DNA from: Bartonella sp. A05
GTDB lineage: Bacteria > Pseudomonadota > Alphaproteobacteria > Rhizobiales > Rhizobiaceae
DNA: 64,000 nucleotides
Direction: 5' to 3'
Assembly: GCF_026930145.1 (NCBI RefSeq)
Contig: NZ_JANHOJ010000002.1
Location: forward strand, 186,001-250,000
Under the pieces are notes generated by a model. It saw nothing but the letters and a program-made list of their open reading frames with translations, did not search any database and was not told the origin of the DNA. Below are positions 29,003 through 40,679 of the stretch, piece by piece. Numbering within the stretch: the first letter of the stretch is position 1; every line of letters starts with the position of its first letter. Both the position numbers and the translations under genes were made by a program.

Positions 29003-29260
29003 CTATTGAGCTTCTTTCAGCAAAGAATCGAGCTTACCTTCAGCATCCAAAGCATACAGATCATCACATCCCCCAACATGGTAATCTCCTATAAAAATCT
29101 GCGGAAAAGTATTACGCCCATTCGCTCGCTGCACCATTTGTTGTCTAAGAGAAGTTGATGCATCAATATCTGTATATTTTACACCCTTTTCATCAAACAA
29201 AACACGCGCTTTTGCGCAATAGGGACAGTTGGGACGTGTATAAAGTGTGATCTCTTTCAT
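29003..29260 (-). CDS. grxC: Glutaredoxin 3 (GrxC type)
   Basis: Small dithiol glutaredoxin reducing disulfides with glutathione. The active site is the dithiol CPYC in LYTRPNCPYCAKARVLFDEKG. NTFPQIFIGDYHVGGCDDLYAL carries the cis-Pro and glutathione-binding GG-C-D region. I start at ATG 29260 (85 residues, MKEITLY) because GGAG lies 6 bases upstream; the in-frame ATG at 29272 lacks one. It lies immediately downstream of comF on the same strand. Confidence 0.93.
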   Translation of the reverse strand: MKEITLYTRPNCPYCAKARVLFDEKGVKYTDIDASTSLRQQMVQRANGRNTFPQIFIGDYHVGGCDDLYALDAEGKLDSLLKEAQ

Positions 29261-29309
29261 AATATTCTCCAATGCATTTTAATGGACATAATCAATTTTT
29301 AATTGCCTC

Positions 29310-30146
29310 TCAAGAATTAGGCTCAACAGGGCCATTTTTTAATACACGAGAAAATGTTAACACATCAACCTGTCGCGCACCTGCATCTTTTAATGCCGCT
29401 GCTGCTGCGGTAATTGTTACACCTGTTGTTAAAACATCATCAATCAGCAAAATAGAACATCCATCTATATGTTTTTTTACTTTATCAGGCACCTTAAAAG
29501 CACCCTGTACGTTATGCTTGCGTTCCTTAGCAGACAAACCAACCTGTGGACGTGTATACCGACACCGCACAAGCCAACCAGGCTTGAAAGGTTTTTTCTG
29601 TGTGGCTGCAATATAACGCGCAAGCTCAGCAGACTGGTTATAACGCCGCCCCCAAAAACGATAAAAATGCAGTGGTACAGGAATAATGATATCGCAATCC
29701 TGAATAATCTCGCGTCCTGCAAATACCATCCAATTGGCCATAAAACGCGCCAATTCTATCCGATCACCATATTTCAATCCTATTGTTAAAGTTCGCGCTA
29801 ACCCCTTATGAATAACAGCTGAACGAGCACGCAAAAAAGGAGGTGATGTCTGAAGAGCTTCACCACTCAGGAAACCATCGCCCATATCACAAGAAAAAGG
29901 AATCCCCATAATGGGGCAATAAGGTTTCGTGATAAATTGAAGATCTTTCCAACAATCAGAACACATCGTACCATAAGCAGAAACTATTTTTTTACATCCA
30001 AGGCAAGCTGGTGGATACAAAACTGCCATCAAGTGCTCAATGCCTTGACTTAATATATTCTTACCATTCAAAGCACTTTCCCCCCAAATATCACTTCGCA
30101 AATTTAGTCTTTTATAAGACTTATGGTTATAAGACTCATGGCGCAA
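29310..30146 (-). CDS. ComF family phosphoribosyltransferase-like protein
   Basis: Homologue of ComFC/GntX. An N-terminal zinc-ribbon-like cysteine set (CLGCKKIVSAYGTMCSDCW, about 48-66) is followed by a type I phosphoribosyltransferase fold with the PRPP loop SILLIDDVLTTGVTITAAA. In competent bacteria ComF supports DNA uptake and a link to primosome proteins has been described; elsewhere its role is unclear. The frame reaches a TTG at 30146; the first internal ATG (30029) gives 239 residues, close to the normal family length, so the start is uncertain. The neighbourhood grxC-comF, divergent from an NDUFAF5-like methyltransferase, is common in alphaproteobacteria. Confidence 0.82.
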   Translation of the reverse strand: MRHESYNHKSYKRLNLRSDIWGESALNGKNILSQGIEHLMAVLYPPACLGCKKIVSAYGTMCSDCWKDLQFITKPYCPIMGIPFSCDMGDGFLSGEALQTSPPFLRARSAVIHKGLARTLTIGLKYGDRIELARFMANWMVFAGREIIQDCDIIIPVPLHFYRFWGRRYNQSAELARYIAATQKKPFKPGWLVRCRYTRPQVGLSAKERKHNVQGAFKVPDKVKKHIDGCSILLIDDVLTTGVTITAAAAALKDAGARQVDVLTFSRVLKNGPVEPNS

Positions 30147-30324
30147 AATAATATCTTTTGCACCTAAAAAACCTATAGAATTGAATTCATGCGAAAATGC
30201 TCACCTCTTATAAATTCTGTTACATCATCATAGACTTGATTAACATGCCTCCATTCAAAGCATACAATTTTATAATAGACCAAAAAAACTTAATGTTTAT
30301 AATAGGCCGGCAGAGCTTAATGAC

Positions 30325-31209
30325 ATGTCGCATCCTTTAATTTTCGACCATACACAGATAGAACACTTCCGTAAACGCGCTTTCAAAAACGCAAAAGAGG
30401 GTTATGACTTTTTACTATCTTATGTGGCTAGTGATCTCTACAAACGTCTAAGTGCCGTTGATCGTCAGTTCACATTAGCCCTAGATTTACACGGACATAC
30501 GGGTCTGGCAGTTCCAGTTTTAGAAAAATCAGGAAAAGTCCATTCTATAGAACGCGTTGAAACCGATACACTTTACCAGAGTCATCAAAAAAAATTCCAT
30601 TTACGTCATCGCGAAGTTCTTGATTTTCCTCAACACTATTGTGATCTTATTATTTCGCTTCTCTCACTACAGTTAACGAATGATACCCCTGGAGTACTCA
30701 GTCAAATAAAAAATATTCTTAAACCTGACGGCTTATTTCTTGCCGCTATGGTCGGAGTTGGAACATTAAGAGAATTGCGTGAAAGCCTTCTTCAAGCCGA
30801 AATCGAAATTTATGGCGGCGCTAGTCCAAGGGTTTATCCCTTTGCTGATATTCGTGATGCAGGCGCTATTTTGCAGCGCGTCGGTTTTGCGATACCTGTA
30901 GCAGATGTTGAAGATATCACTATACGCTACGATACACTATTTGACCTCATGCGTGACCTTAAAGCGATGGGGATGCAAAATGCACTCATCAACCGCTCAC
31001 GACGCCCCTTATCAAAGCGTTTCTTCCTCCGTGCTGCCGAAATATACGCGCAACAATTTAGTGATCCTGATGGTCGTATTCGTGCACATTTTTCCTTCAT
31101 CTGGCTATCTGGTTGGGCTCCGCATCAAAATCAACAAAAACCCATGCGACCGGGTTCAGCTCAAATATCTCTTGTCGATATTTTAGAAAAACAACCAAAA
31201 CAAAAATAG
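30325..31209 (+). CDS. SAM-dependent methyltransferase, NDUFAF5/BioC-like
   Basis: A 294-residue class I methyltransferase. DLHGHTGLAVPVLEKSGKVH is a degenerate SAM motif I region (about 53-72). FPQHYCDLIISLLSLQLTNDTPGVLSQIKNIL-type segments match the BioC/NDUFAF5 group, as do KPDGLFLAAMVGVGTLRELRESLL and the late DLMRDLKAMGMQNALINRSRR. Mitochondrial NDUFAF5 acts in complex I assembly and alphaproteobacterial members are its closest relatives; whether this one does the same is not known. It is divergent from comF across about 180 bases. Confidence 0.8.
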   Translation: MSHPLIFDHTQIEHFRKRAFKNAKEGYDFLLSYVASDLYKRLSAVDRQFTLALDLHGHTGLAVPVLEKSGKVHSIERVETDTLYQSHQKKFHLRHREVLDFPQHYCDLIISLLSLQLTNDTPGVLSQIKNILKPDGLFLAAMVGVGTLRELRESLLQAEIEIYGGASPRVYPFADIRDAGAILQRVGFAIPVADVEDITIRYDTLFDLMRDLKAMGMQNALINRSRRPLSKRFFLRAAEIYAQQFSDPDGRIRAHFSFIWLSGWAPHQNQQKPMRPGSAQISLVDILEKQPKQK

Positions 31210-31235
31210 AACAATTTATCGTTTCAACATAAAAA

Positions 31236-32591
31236 TTATTTTTCAAAAATACTTTTATCCGTTTCACGTAATATCTGACTTGTTATTGTTCCCGCCAACA
31301 TTGAACCATTTACGTTCAGAGCTGTACGCCCCATATCAATGAGAGGTTCAATAGAGATAAATACAGCCACCAAAGAAACGGGAAAACCCATGATTGGCAA
31401 TACAATCAATGCGGAAAAAATAGCACCACCGCCAACACCAGCAACACCAATGGAACTCAAAGTTACGACGCCAACAAGGGTTGCAATCCAGATAGGATCA
31501 AGAAGATTAATATCAACAGATTGCGCGATCATAGCTGCTAGCATTGCCGGATAAATACCTGCACAACCATTTTGCCCAATCGTAGCACCAAAAGAAGCTG
31601 CAAAACTTGCTATTGATTGTGGAACACCAATCTCTTGTGTTTGTGCTTCAATATTTAAAGGAATACTCGCCGCACTCGAACGGCTACTAAAAGCAAATAT
31701 CAAAACAGGCAAAACTTTTTTAAAAAAGCGAAACGGATTAATACCTGATATGCCAAGCAATATGCCATGAACTCCAAACATAAGGATAATAGCAACATAA
31801 GAAGCAACAATAAAAACCAATAAATTTAAAATATCTGCAACATTTGAAGTTGCACCTACCTTAGTCATAAGTGCAAAAATACCATAAGGTGTTAAAGTAA
31901 TCACGATACGCACTAACCGCATGACCCAAGATTGTACAACCTGAATCAATGAAAGAACTTGCTCTCCTTTATCTGGATCATCATTCTTTAAAAGAGTAAC
32001 CGCAGCTCCTAAAAATGCCGCAAAAATAACAACACTAATAATTGATGTACGCTTAAATCCACTTAATGCAGCAAACGGATTTTGAGGGATAAAGGATAAA
32101 ATCATCTCTGGTACATTCATATCCTCAAGTGGAAAAGTATAGTTTTGCATAACAGCGGACACATCTGATCCTCCATGCAAAAAACCACTTGCCGTTAATC
32201 CGAAGAAATTAACCACCAAAACACCAACCAATGCTGAAAGAAAGGTTGTAAAAAGCAGTATTGAGATTGTTATTATACTCACTCTGCCAACAGCATAAAC
32301 AGAATTCAAATGCGCGACTGCCGACACAATGGAGATAATAACCAATGGCATAACAATCATTTTCAGTAATGCTATATAACCATCTCCAACAATGTTAAAC
32401 CATTCAACAGACTTTAACAGAGTAGGTGCATCTTTTCCGTAAATAACTTGTAAAATACTTCCAAAAATTAAACCAAAAGCAAGCCCCAGCATAACACGCA
32501 AAGAAACACTCAATTTGATTTTCTTACTTTGAGCCAGACCTAACAAAAAGAGAATAAATATAAACAGATTAGTCAAAAATCCAAATGTCAT
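31236..32591 (-). CDS. DAACS-family cation symporter, TcyP (L-cystine)-like
   Basis: Inner-membrane sodium/proton-coupled symporter with about nine helices in 451 residues. The segment [28 protein letters not shown] closely follows the TcyP/YdjN pattern, and [16 protein letters not shown] is the serine-rich HP1 motif of the family. [17 protein letters not shown] contains the helix 7 region, where the dicarboxylate members have NMDG. The replacement by NGCAG favours cystine over glutamate or C4-dicarboxylate transport. The substrate is inferred. It is convergent with the methyltransferase gene, 26 bases apart. Confidence 0.8.
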   Translation of the reverse strand: MTFGFLTNLFIFILFLLGLAQSKKIKLSVSLRVMLGLAFGLIFGSILQVIYGKDAPTLLKSVEWFNIVGDGYIALLKMIVMPLVIISIVSAVAHLNSVYAVGRVSIITISILLFTTFLSALVGVLVVNFFGLTASGFLHGGSDVSAVMQNYTFPLEDMNVPEMILSFIPQNPFAALSGFKRTSIISVVIFAAFLGAAVTLLKNDDPDKGEQVLSLIQVVQSWVMRLVRIVITLTPYGIFALMTKVGATSNVADILNLLVFIVASYVAIILMFGVHGILLGISGINPFRFFKKVLPVLIFAFSSRSSAASIPLNIEAQTQEIGVPQSIASFAASFGATIGQNGCAGIYPAMLAAMIAQSVDINLLDPIWIATLVGVVTLSSIGVAGVGGGAIFSALIVLPIMGFPVSLVAVFISIEPLIDMGRTALNVNGSMLAGTITSQILRETDKSIFEK

Positions 32592-33002
32592 TATTTGTTC
32601 CTAATATTATTGAAATTTATATTATAAAAATAACGCATAATGCACATTCAATTGGTAATATATTAAAATAGAATATAAATCTTACTACAATTTTACAAAA
32701 TTATTACTTGAAATAACTATAAAATATAATAATTTTCATCGGTTAATAATTATCTACATATAAATAAAATATTTTTTAACGAGGAACAAACCATCCCCCT
32801 TGCACCTGCAATACAAAACGATGGAAAAATGCACTCCCAGTAATGATTAAGCGATTGATTGCACAAAAATATGGAAATACCCTTGTAGTAGGTACGAAGT
32901 CCCTTCTTGGAAAACAAATCCATCTACAAATTACTTTAACAGAAATATTGAACAAACTAAAATATCTATCATTTGCAGATAATTTTTCTTCTTACAAACA
33001 TA
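32592..33002. other. Intergenic region, no supported gene
   Basis: This 411-base AT-rich gap lies between two minus-strand genes, the symporter and the Nudix hydrolase. A plus-strand 71-codon frame (32843-33058) and an overlapping minus-strand frame without a start were examined and neither has supporting signals. The symporter promoter should lie in the part nearest 32600-32760, which is very AT-rich. Confidence 0.4.
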
Positions 33003-33416
33003 TTAAAAAAGAAAATTTTTCAATACTTGAACCAATGGTTTATCAGCATCAGGCATAGAATATTTATCAAGGTCACCGATAAACACCCATTTTAAATTTT
33101 GTCCTTCCCGCCCCTGCGGCATACCTTCATAATCGCGACAAAGATAAAATGGCATGAGTAGATGAAATGTTTCATAACTATGACTCGCAAATGTTAAAGG
33201 CAATAAATGGTTTGGCTGGACATGAATTCCAAGCTCTTCCTCTAACTCACGAATCAAGGATACCTCTGGCGTTTCACCTTGTTCAATCTTTCCACCCGGA
33301 AATTCCCATAAACCAGCCAATGATTTTCCTTGGGGCCGTTCTGTAAGCAGAACTCGGTTATCTCGATCTAACAATGCACACGCAACAACAAGAAGAAGTG
33401 AATTTTTCATAAGCAT
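33003..33416 (-). CDS. mutT: Nudix hydrolase, MutT-type 8-oxo-dGTP diphosphatase
   Basis: Cleans oxidised nucleotides from the pool, preventing A:T to C:G transversions. The Nudix box is complete: GGKIEQGETPEVSLIRELEEELGI (given here as GGKIEQGETPEV then SLIRELEEELGI), matching G-x5-E-x7-R-E-x2-E-E-x-G. PQGKSLAGLWEFPGG precedes it, as in MutT. ATG at 33416 is chosen because GGAG stands 6 bases upstream; the frame is open to 33443. The 137-residue length matches MutT. It is downstream of argJ on the same strand, as in related genomes. Confidence 0.92.
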   Translation of the reverse strand: MLMKNSLLLVVACALLDRDNRVLLTERPQGKSLAGLWEFPGGKIEQGETPEVSLIRELEEELGIHVQPNHLLPLTFASHSYETFHLLMPFYLCRDYEGMPQGREGQNLKWVFIGDLDKYSMPDADKPLVQVLKNFLF

Positions 33417-33546
33417 ACCGATCTCCAATAGGAAGAATGACAATAATCACTTCTTCTATCATACTCCTCCACCAAAAAACGAAGAAATCCGAACTTTTAG
33501 AACTTCAAAAAAGTGAGACCCAATATCTGCGTTTATACTGCATCCG

Positions 33547-34785
33547 TTAGCTTCTATAATCCCCATTAATTGCAACATACTCTTTCGTTAAATCGCAAGA
33601 CCAAACTTTCGCCCGACCACTCCCAAGACCAATATCAACACGAATCATAATATGTTGACCTTGCATATAAGCGCTAACAACTTCTTCATTATAAGAAGGA
33701 TCACGCTCTCCATTGATCGCTACACGATGTTCACCAAACCAAATCGCCAACAGATCACGATCTGCTTCAACACCTGCCTTACCAACAGCCATAACGACCC
33801 GCCCCCAATTGGCATCTTTACCTGCGATAGCCGTTTTCACAAGGGGTGAGTTTGCAATGGACAGAGCAATTATCTTAGCTGCACGATCCGTTGTAGCACC
33901 AGTCACCTGCACCTCAATCAAATGACGAGCGCCTTCACCATCACAAACAACCTGCAATGCAAGCTCATGTAAAAGCTCTCTCAACTGCTTTGCAAATACC
34001 TCATAACGTGGATCGGATTTATTCGTCAGACATGACAAACTTCCCTTTGCTTTTCCTGTCGCAAACATCATTAATGTATCTGAGGTCGAAGTATCACTAT
34101 CAACAGTAATCGAATTGAAAGATCCTTGAACCGCATCCGACAACATCGATTGCAGTATATCCGAAGCAATCGCTGCATTAGTCACCACAAAGGAAAGCAT
34201 CGTAGCCATATCTGGCGCAATCATACCAGCGCCTTTTGCGATCCCATTAATGGTAACAGTTTCTCCCCCCAAATCAAAGCTACGCGTCGCCAATTTAGGA
34301 AATGTATCCGTCGTCATAATAGCTTTAGCAGCTTCCAACCAATTTCCTTCTTCTGCTGTAGCTGCCATATCTGGTAAAAGCCTTAAGATACAAGACTCCT
34401 CCATTGGTTCACCAATAACCCCTGTAGAGGCTATAAAAATTTCATTTTCAGGAACTTTCAAAATGCTTGCTGCAGAACGAACTACTGCCTCTGTTGTCTG
34501 TTTGCCTTTATGTCCCGTAAAAGCATTTGCATTTCCAGAATTAACAACAACGCCCCTAGCAATTCCATGAGACAATGATGCGCGACAATGATCTACAGGA
34601 GAAGATGGGCATCTTGAGCGTGTAAAAACACCAGCGACATTGACCGGCTCATCAAATACAATAAAAAGAAGATCTAATCGATTTTTATATTTAATCCCAG
34701 CCTTAGCTGTAGCCAGCCGCACTCCAGATAACGGAGGAAGCCCTTGTATCGTTTTAGGAGACAAAGGCGATATCCTTACAACCAT
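33547..34785 (-). CDS. argJ: Bifunctional ornithine acetyltransferase / N-acetylglutamate synthase ArgJ
   Basis: Recycles the acetyl group in arginine synthesis, from N-acetylornithine to glutamate, and in bifunctional forms also uses acetyl-CoA. It is made as a precursor that cleaves itself before the nucleophilic Thr in [18 protein letters not shown] (about 182-199). Other family blocks are [27 protein letters not shown] and [18 protein letters not shown] start at ATG 34785 (412 residues), preceded by AGAAG; a TTG at 34803 is the longest alternative. It is upstream of mutT and downstream of the parvulin gene, all on the minus strand. Confidence 0.95.
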   Translation of the reverse strand: MVVRISPLSPKTIQGLPPLSGVRLATAKAGIKYKNRLDLLFIVFDEPVNVAGVFTRSRCPSSPVDHCRASLSHGIARGVVVNSGNANAFTGHKGKQTTEAVVRSAASILKVPENEIFIASTGVIGEPMEESCILRLLPDMAATAEEGNWLEAAKAIMTTDTFPKLATRSFDLGGETVTINGIAKGAGMIAPDMATMLSFVVTNAAIASDILQSMLSDAVQGSFNSITVDSDTSTSDTLMMFATGKAKGSLSCLTNKSDPRYEVFAKQLRELLHELALQVVCDGEGARHLIEVQVTGATTDRAAKIIALSIANSPLVKTAIAGKDANWGRVVMAVGKAGVEADRDLLAIWFGEHRVAINGERDPSYNEEVVSAYMQGQHIMIRVDIGLGSGRAKVWSCDLTKEYVAINGDYRS

Positions 34786-34885
34786 TCCATGTTCTTCTAT
34801 CAAAATAAACGAAGTTTAATGCAACAAATTATTACTGAGCTTTTTGAAAAGATGAATATATCAAATAGCTCAGCTTGAAAAGATA

Positions 34886-35839
34886 TTATTCCCCCTCTCC
34901 GCCTGTGGATCCTTCATCCGGAAGCGGTAGCTCATTATTATTGAGCGATTGCATAAGTTTTGCGACATTAGAATCAGGATATTGCACATCCATCTTGCCA
35001 CGTAAATCATTGAGAAGCGTTTGATAACGATCTCTCATAATCTGCGTACGCAATACTTCTTTAACATCATCAAATGCAGGAGGTTGTTTCACGCGACGGT
35101 CTTCTACTTTAATAATATGCCAACCAAATGGGCTTTCAACGGGTTTTTTAGTGTATTCACCAACTTTCAAAGCAAACGCAGCCTCTTCGAAAGGTTTAAC
35201 CATTTGACCTTGACTGAAATAACCGAGATCCCCACCAACAGTAGCAGAACCATCTGTTGAATCTTTTTTTGCAATCTCTTCAAAATTTCCACCCTTTTTC
35301 AAACGCTTAATAATGGCTTCTGCTTCTGCTTTTGTTTTTACCAAAATATGACGCGCTTTAACCTCATCCTCTTTAGGCAAAGCAGCAATTTCTTTCTTAT
35401 AAAGGTCTGTCAAATCAGCATCCTTAATCTGATCAACGACCGTTTTTTTAAAATAAAGCTGCTGAAGAGCAACATCACGCATTACAGTCATACGTTTCTC
35501 ATAATCTGCTGTCTTATCAACGCCATTCTCAACCGCTGCTTTAACAAACGCTTGCGTATCCAAATAGATTTTTAAGACCGTTATACGACGTTGTTCTTCA
35601 GGGAAACGCGCAAAATTAGGATTGATTTCAAGCGCCATCTCATCCAATTGCCCCGCTGTAATCTCCTTCCCATCAATAACTGCCATAACGTGAGAAGGTG
35701 CAACTGACTTTTCAGCAACTTTGTCTAAAGTCTTCAAATCATTTGGTGCAGATTTCACACTTTCTTGTGCAATCGCACTCAAATTTGTGCTTGCCAATAA
35801 AGTTGATGCCAAAACCAGCGTGATAAAGTTGAATTTCAT
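34886..35839 (-). CDS. Periplasmic parvulin-type peptidyl-prolyl isomerase
   Basis: Folding catalyst for exported proteins. A signal peptide (residues 1-25, FITLVLASTLLASTNLSAIA) is followed by a helical N-terminal chaperone-like region (residues 60-170). The rotamase domain begins EVKARHILVKTKAEAEAIIK and continues through GGDLGYFSQGQMVKPFEEAA and PFGWHIIKVEDRR. The C-terminus is acidic and glycine-rich. ATG at 35839 is set by AAGGAG nine bases upstream, giving 317 residues. It is divergent from secA, so an export translocase and an export-side foldase share one intergenic region. Confidence 0.92.
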   Translation of the reverse strand: MKFNFITLVLASTLLASTNLSAIAQESVKSAPNDLKTLDKVAEKSVAPSHVMAVIDGKEITAGQLDEMALEINPNFARFPEEQRRITVLKIYLDTQAFVKAAVENGVDKTADYEKRMTVMRDVALQQLYFKKTVVDQIKDADLTDLYKKEIAALPKEDEVKARHILVKTKAEAEAIIKRLKKGGNFEEIAKKDSTDGSATVGGDLGYFSQGQMVKPFEEAAFALKVGEYTKKPVESPFGWHIIKVEDRRVKQPPAFDDVKEVLRTQIMRDRYQTLLNDLRGKMDVQYPDSNVAKLMQSLNNNELPLPDEGSTGGEGE

Positions 35840-36231
35840 AAATATATACTCCTTAAGAATTGAATGCGTGCTCAACGCTCAAATTCTTTATATCATAACA
35901 TTTTAATCTCTAAACATAATAAATAAATTAATTTTGCGTTTTAAAAGGCATAAAATTGATCTTCCCCTTTTAATACACATCATTTCACTTGAAAGCTACA
36001 GAACATGATAATATAGAAAGACATTTTCTCAATGACTCCATATTTTATCAACAAACGAACATTACTAAAGTTGACACGATGAACTTAGGCTCTTATCTCT
36101 ACTTTAGAATGCACTTAAATGTAATGATATCGCCCATATCTTATTGTATCAAATATAAAAGATGCAGGAATGGGTATAATATATGAAGCACCCAATAGTG
36201 GTGACAACAAATAATAAAGAAAGGACCAGGA
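35840..36231. other. Divergent intergenic region, parvulin gene and secA
   Basis: This 392-base gap should hold both promoters. A 65-codon plus-strand frame (35989-36186) has no ribosome-binding site or recognisable content. No SecM-like arrest peptide was identified. Confidence 0.4.
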
Positions 36232-38991
36232 ATGGTCAGTTTAGGCGTCTTTGCGCGTAAATTGTTTGGTTCGGCTCAAGAACGCCGTATCAAAGCTCTT
36301 CGCCAAAAAATCATACAAATTAACGCATTGGAAGAACAATTCCAAAAATTGAGCGATACACAGCTTTGCCAAAAAACCAATGAATTTCGTAAACGATTAA
36401 CCGAAGGGGAAACCGTTGATTCGCTGTTGCCAGAAGCTTTTGCGACTGTCCGTGAAGCAGCAAAGCGTGTTTACGATATGCGTCCCTTTGATGTACAGCT
36501 CATTGGTGGAATGGTTCTACATAGTAGAGGCATTGCTGAAATGCGTACCGGTGAAGGTAAAACACTCATGGCAACTCTGCCAGTTTATCTCAATGCATTA
36601 GAAGGAAAAGGCGTTCATGTTGTTACAGTAAACGATTATCTTGCTAGTCGTGATGCTGAAACAATGGGTAAAATTTATAGCTTTTTGGGGTTAACGACAG
36701 GCGTCATTCTACACGATCTCGATAGTGATGCCCGCAGAGCAGCCTATGCCTGTGACATCACTTATGCAACAAACAATGAATTGGGTTTTGATTATCTACG
36801 CGATAATATGGTATTTGACCGTAGCCAAATGGTTCAACGAGGACATTATTATGCCATTGTTGATGAAGTTGATTCAATTCTTATCGACGAAGCACGTACC
36901 CCTCTCATTATCTCCGGTCCTCTAGAAGATCGTACTGACTTCTATAACCTGATTGATCAATTAATCCCTCGTCTAACTCCAGAAGACTACGAGATAGATG
37001 AAAAACAAAAATCAACAACCTTTACGGAAATAGGTACCGAAAAAGTTGAAGAAATGCTTAAACAGGTTGGAAACCTTAAAGGTGAAAACCTCTATGATAT
37101 AGAAAATGTTGCAATTGTCCATCATATCAATAATGCTTTAAAAGCACATAAGCTGTTTATCCGTGATAAAGATTACATTGTTCGTAATGGTGAAGTTGTT
37201 ATTATTGATGAATTTACTGGTCGTATGATGCCAGGACGGCGATATTCTGAAGGATTGCATCAAGCATTAGAAGCCAAAGAGAAAGTCAATATTCAACCAG
37301 AAAATCAAACATTAGCTTCCATTACTTTCCAAAATTATTTCCGGATGTATAAAAAACTATCCGGTATGACCGGAACCGCATCAACAGAAGCTGAAGAATT
37401 CGGAAATATCTACGATCTTGAAGTTGTTGAGATCCCCACAAATCTGCCTGTGAAACGTCTTGATGAAGATGATGAAGTTTATCGAACAGCAGAAGAAAAA
37501 TATCGTGCCATCGTGCGTGATATTCGTCAAGCACACGAAAAAGGACAGCCTATTCTTGTTGGTACAACTTCTATTGAAAAGTCAGAACAACTCGCAGAAC
37601 GCTTACGAAAAGAGGGAATTACTAATTTCAAAGTCTTAAATGCTCGCTATCATGAACAAGAAGCGTATATTATTGCACAAGCAGGTGTTCCTGGGGCATT
37701 GACCATCGCAACCAATATGGCAGGTCGCGGTACTGATATACAGCTCGGCGGTAATGTCGAAATGCGCATTCAACAGGAATTAAAGAACGTTCCTGAAGGG
37801 CCAGAACGCATCGCTAAAATTGAAGATATTAAGAAAAATGTCAAACAATTGAAAGAAAAAGCATTATCTGCTGGGGGTCTTTATGTTATTGCCACTGAGC
37901 GCCATGAGAGCCGTCGCATTGATAATCAGCTCCGTGGACGTTCTGGACGACAAGGTGATCCTGGTCGTTCAAAATTCTTTCTTTCTCTTCAAGACGATCT
38001 TATGCGGATCTTCGGCTCCGATCGTATGGATACCATACTGCAGAAACTTGGATTAAAGGAAGATGAAGCCATTACCCATCCATGGATTAATAAAGCACTC
38101 GAAAAAGCTCAAAAAAAGGTCGAAGCACGAAATTTTGAAATTCGTAAAAATTTATTAAAATATGACGATGTGATGAATGATCAACGCAAAGTTATTTTTG
38201 AACAGCGTATGGAAGTGATGAATGCAGAAGATCTAACGGAAACAATCATCGATATGCGCAATGAAGTCATTGAGGATTTAGTAGAAACCTATATTCCATC
38301 CGGAACATATTCAGAAAAATGGGATGTAAAATCTCTACAAGAAGAACTGAACCAGCTTTTCAATCTTAAGCTTCCATTAGAAGAGTGGGTAAAAGAAGAT
38401 GGAATTGCTGAAGAACAATTCTTAGAGCGTATTTCAGATGCTGTAACCAAGCTTGAAAATGAACGTACTGAGCGTTATACTCCAGAGGTTATGATTTATT
38501 TTCATAAAGCTTTACTGCTTGAAACTATTGACCTGTTATGGCGTGAGCATCTGGTTAATTTAGATCATTTACGTTCTATTGTTGGTTTCCGTGGTTATGG
38601 TCAACGTGATCCACTGAATGAGTATAAAACAGAAGCATTTGAACTCTTTCAATCTATGCTTAGAAATCTACGTAGAAATGTCTCTTCTAAAATTTTATGT
38701 TTTGAACTTATTCAGCATACCGCAGAACCACCAATGCCTATACAAACCACGCCTATACAAGCTACAGCTGAGCATCCTGCCTTTAACAACAATGCTGAGA
38801 ACCTCGAAAACAACCAAAATGAAAAAAATAGTACTACATTATGGACACGAACACGCGAAAATAGGTTTGTTCATCCAGCAGAGCGGAATCCAAATGATCC
38901 AACCACATGGGGAAAAATTGGACGGAATGAACTTTGTCCTTGCGGCTCAGAAAAAAAATACAAACATTGTCATGGATCTTTCGTTTCATAA
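36232..38991 (+). CDS. secA: Preprotein translocase ATPase SecA
   Basis: Motor of the general secretion pathway, driving unfolded precursors through SecYEG. NBD1 carries the Walker A site in [14 protein letters not shown] (about 102-115) and the DEAD-type [17 protein letters not shown] (about 208-224). The cross-linking domain follows, and NBD2 carries [15 protein letters not shown] and [13 protein letters not shown]. The C-terminal zinc/SecB-binding tail is [13 protein letters not shown] (CxC-x8-CH). A low-complexity PxPxQxT linker precedes the tail. At 919 residues it is typical of alphaproteobacteria. The start follows AAAGGACCAGG. A Fur-family gene begins 14 bases after the stop. Confidence 0.98.
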   Translation: MVSLGVFARKLFGSAQERRIKALRQKIIQINALEEQFQKLSDTQLCQKTNEFRKRLTEGETVDSLLPEAFATVREAAKRVYDMRPFDVQLIGGMVLHSRGIAEMRTGEGKTLMATLPVYLNALEGKGVHVVTVNDYLASRDAETMGKIYSFLGLTTGVILHDLDSDARRAAYACDITYATNNELGFDYLRDNMVFDRSQMVQRGHYYAIVDEVDSILIDEARTPLIISGPLEDRTDFYNLIDQLIPRLTPEDYEIDEKQKSTTFTEIGTEKVEEMLKQVGNLKGENLYDIENVAIVHHINNALKAHKLFIRDKDYIVRNGEVVIIDEFTGRMMPGRRYSEGLHQALEAKEKVNIQPENQTLASITFQNYFRMYKKLSGMTGTASTEAEEFGNIYDLEVVEIPTNLPVKRLDEDDEVYRTAEEKYRAIVRDIRQAHEKGQPILVGTTSIEKSEQLAERLRKEGITNFKVLNARYHEQEAYIIAQAGVPGALTIATNMAGRGTDIQLGGNVEMRIQQELKNVPEGPERIAKIEDIKKNVKQLKEKALSAGGLYVIATERHESRRIDNQLRGRSGRQGDPGRSKFFLSLQDDLMRIFGSDRMDTILQKLGLKEDEAITHPWINKALEKAQKKVEARNFEIRKNLLKYDDVMNDQRKVIFEQRMEVMNAEDLTETIIDMRNEVIEDLVETYIPSGTYSEKWDVKSLQEELNQLFNLKLPLEEWVKEDGIAEEQFLERISDAVTKLENERTERYTPEVMIYFHKALLLETIDLLWREHLVNLDHLRSIVGFRGYGQRDPLNEYKTEAFELFQSMLRNLRRNVSSKILCFELIQHTAEPPMPIQTTPIQATAEHPAFNNNAENLENNQNEKNSTTLWTRTRENRFVHPAERNPNDPTTWGKIGRNELCPCGSEKKYKHCHGSFVS

Positions 38992-39005
38992 AGCAAACAG
39001 TCAAG

Positions 39006-39422
39006 ATGGATAAAAAACAAAATTATGATCAAGAATTGCGCGCGGCGGGTTTAAGAGTAACACGCCAAAGGCGTATTATTCTTGATGTTTTGACTGATAC
39101 AGACGATCATCCAAATGCATTTGAAATTTTTCAACGTGTCAACGAAATAGATCCCAATATTTCGCTATCAACTGTTTACCGTACCATGAAAACATTGGAA
39201 GAAAATGGAACAATTCATCGCCATGCCTTTAGTGGAGGCCCATCCCGTTTCGAGCAAGCAGATGGAGAACACCATGACCACCTTATTGATATAGAAACGG
39301 GACAAGTTATTGAATTCCAATGCGATATCATTGAAAAAATACAAGAAGAAATTGCGAGTTCCCTCGGCTATGATATTATCCATCACCGTCTTGAACTTTA
39401 TGGAAAAAAATGCAATTCATAA
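39006..39422 (+). CDS. fur: Fur/Mur-family metal-responsive repressor
   Basis: A 138-residue winged-helix regulator. The DNA-binding half has [19 protein letters not shown] and the recognition segment [17 protein letters not shown]. The metal-binding half has [20 protein letters not shown] and [16 protein letters not shown], then [11 protein letters not shown]. The CxxC structural zinc pair of some Fur proteins is absent, as in rhizobial Fur/Mur, where manganese may be the co-repressor. I start at ATG 39006 (MDKKQ); the frame is open further upstream into secA but that segment is the secA 3' end. Co-transcription with secA is likely from the 14-base spacing. Weak ribosome-binding signal. Confidence 0.88.
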   Translation: MDKKQNYDQELRAAGLRVTRQRRIILDVLTDTDDHPNAFEIFQRVNEIDPNISLSTVYRTMKTLEENGTIHRHAFSGGPSRFEQADGEHHDHLIDIETGQVIEFQCDIIEKIQEEIASSLGYDIIHHRLELYGKKCNS

Positions 39423-39603
39423 ATTGATGATTTCGCGTGTAATGAAAAAATTACTTTAGGTAAGCCAAATTCCTGCACAAATTTGCATTAAAAATCCATA
39501 GTTTCCATTGGCAAGAACGCTTTTCTGTTTTATCACCGTGTATTATATGCGATGGTATAATGCCATCAGTTGTTAACATTATAATAATTAGGCTGATATC
39601 GCC

Positions 39604-40679
39604 ATGGTTTCTTTACCACAAAATCGTATAAAACAACTTGAAAAACGCTTTGAAATAATTGAAAGTCAAATGGTTGGAAACCCCAATGCTGAAACTTATG
39701 TCAAACTAGCTTCTGAATATGCAGCATTGCAGCCAATCATCACCTCTATACGAAAACTCAATGCACTCTATAAAGAAAGTGAAGAGCTCGAAATCATCAT
39801 CAGTGACACGCAAATAGATATAGAAATGCGTAATCTTGTTCAGGAAGAGTTGCCGTTATTATGTCAAAAAATTGAACAACTTAAACAAGAACTCCAAATT
39901 CTTCTTTTACCCAAAGATATAGCTGATGAAAAAAGTGCTATCGTTGAAATTCGGGCAGGAACTGGTGGATCAGAAGCAGCGCTTTTTGCTGGTGATCTTT
40001 TCCGCATGTATGAACGCTATGCAAGTGCTCATAAATGGAAAGTTGAAATTGTTTCACTGAGTGATGGTGAAGTTGGAGGATATAAAGAAATTATTGCGAG
40101 CATTTCAGGAAAAGGCGTGTTCTCTAAACTCAAATTTGAATCAGGTGTCCACCGTGTGCAACGTATCCCTGAAACAGAAGCAGGTGGACGTATCCATACA
40201 TCAGCTGCGACCGTTGCAGTCCTTCCAGAAGCCGAAGAAATCGACATCGAAATTAAACCAGAAGATATTCGTATCGATACAATGCGTGCTTCTGGTGCAG
40301 GTGGACAGCATGTAAACACAACCGATTCAGCTGTTCGTATCACGCATATTCCAACAGGAATTATGGTCGTACAAGCAGAAAAATCGCAACATCAAAATCG
40401 AGCCCGTGCGCTTCAAATTTTACGCGCGCGTCTATTCGATATCGAACGGCAAAAAGCAGAAAGTGAACGCTCAACATCCCGTAAAACGCAAATTGGCTCC
40501 GGAGATCGCTCAGAACGTATTCGCACATATAACTTTCCACAAGGACGAGTTACTGATCATCGTATTAATCTCACTTTGTATAAGCTAGATCGTGTCATGG
40601 AAGGAGATCTTGACGAACTTATTAATGCTCTTATTTCCGATCACCAAACAACTCTCCTTACCGAAATCAATAATAACGG

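Noticed and set aside
32843-33058. 71-codon plus-strand frame and an antisense start-less frame near the Nudix gene
   Set aside because: Overlaps the 3' end of the Nudix gene, lacks translation signals, and neither strand matches a known family.
35989-36186. 65-codon frame upstream of secA as a possible SecM-like arrest peptide
   Set aside because: No signal peptide, no arrest-like motif and no ribosome-binding site; SecM is not expected in this group.
38934-39005. Upstream start for the Fur-family gene
   Set aside because: The extension is the secA 3' end read in another frame and does not resemble Fur.
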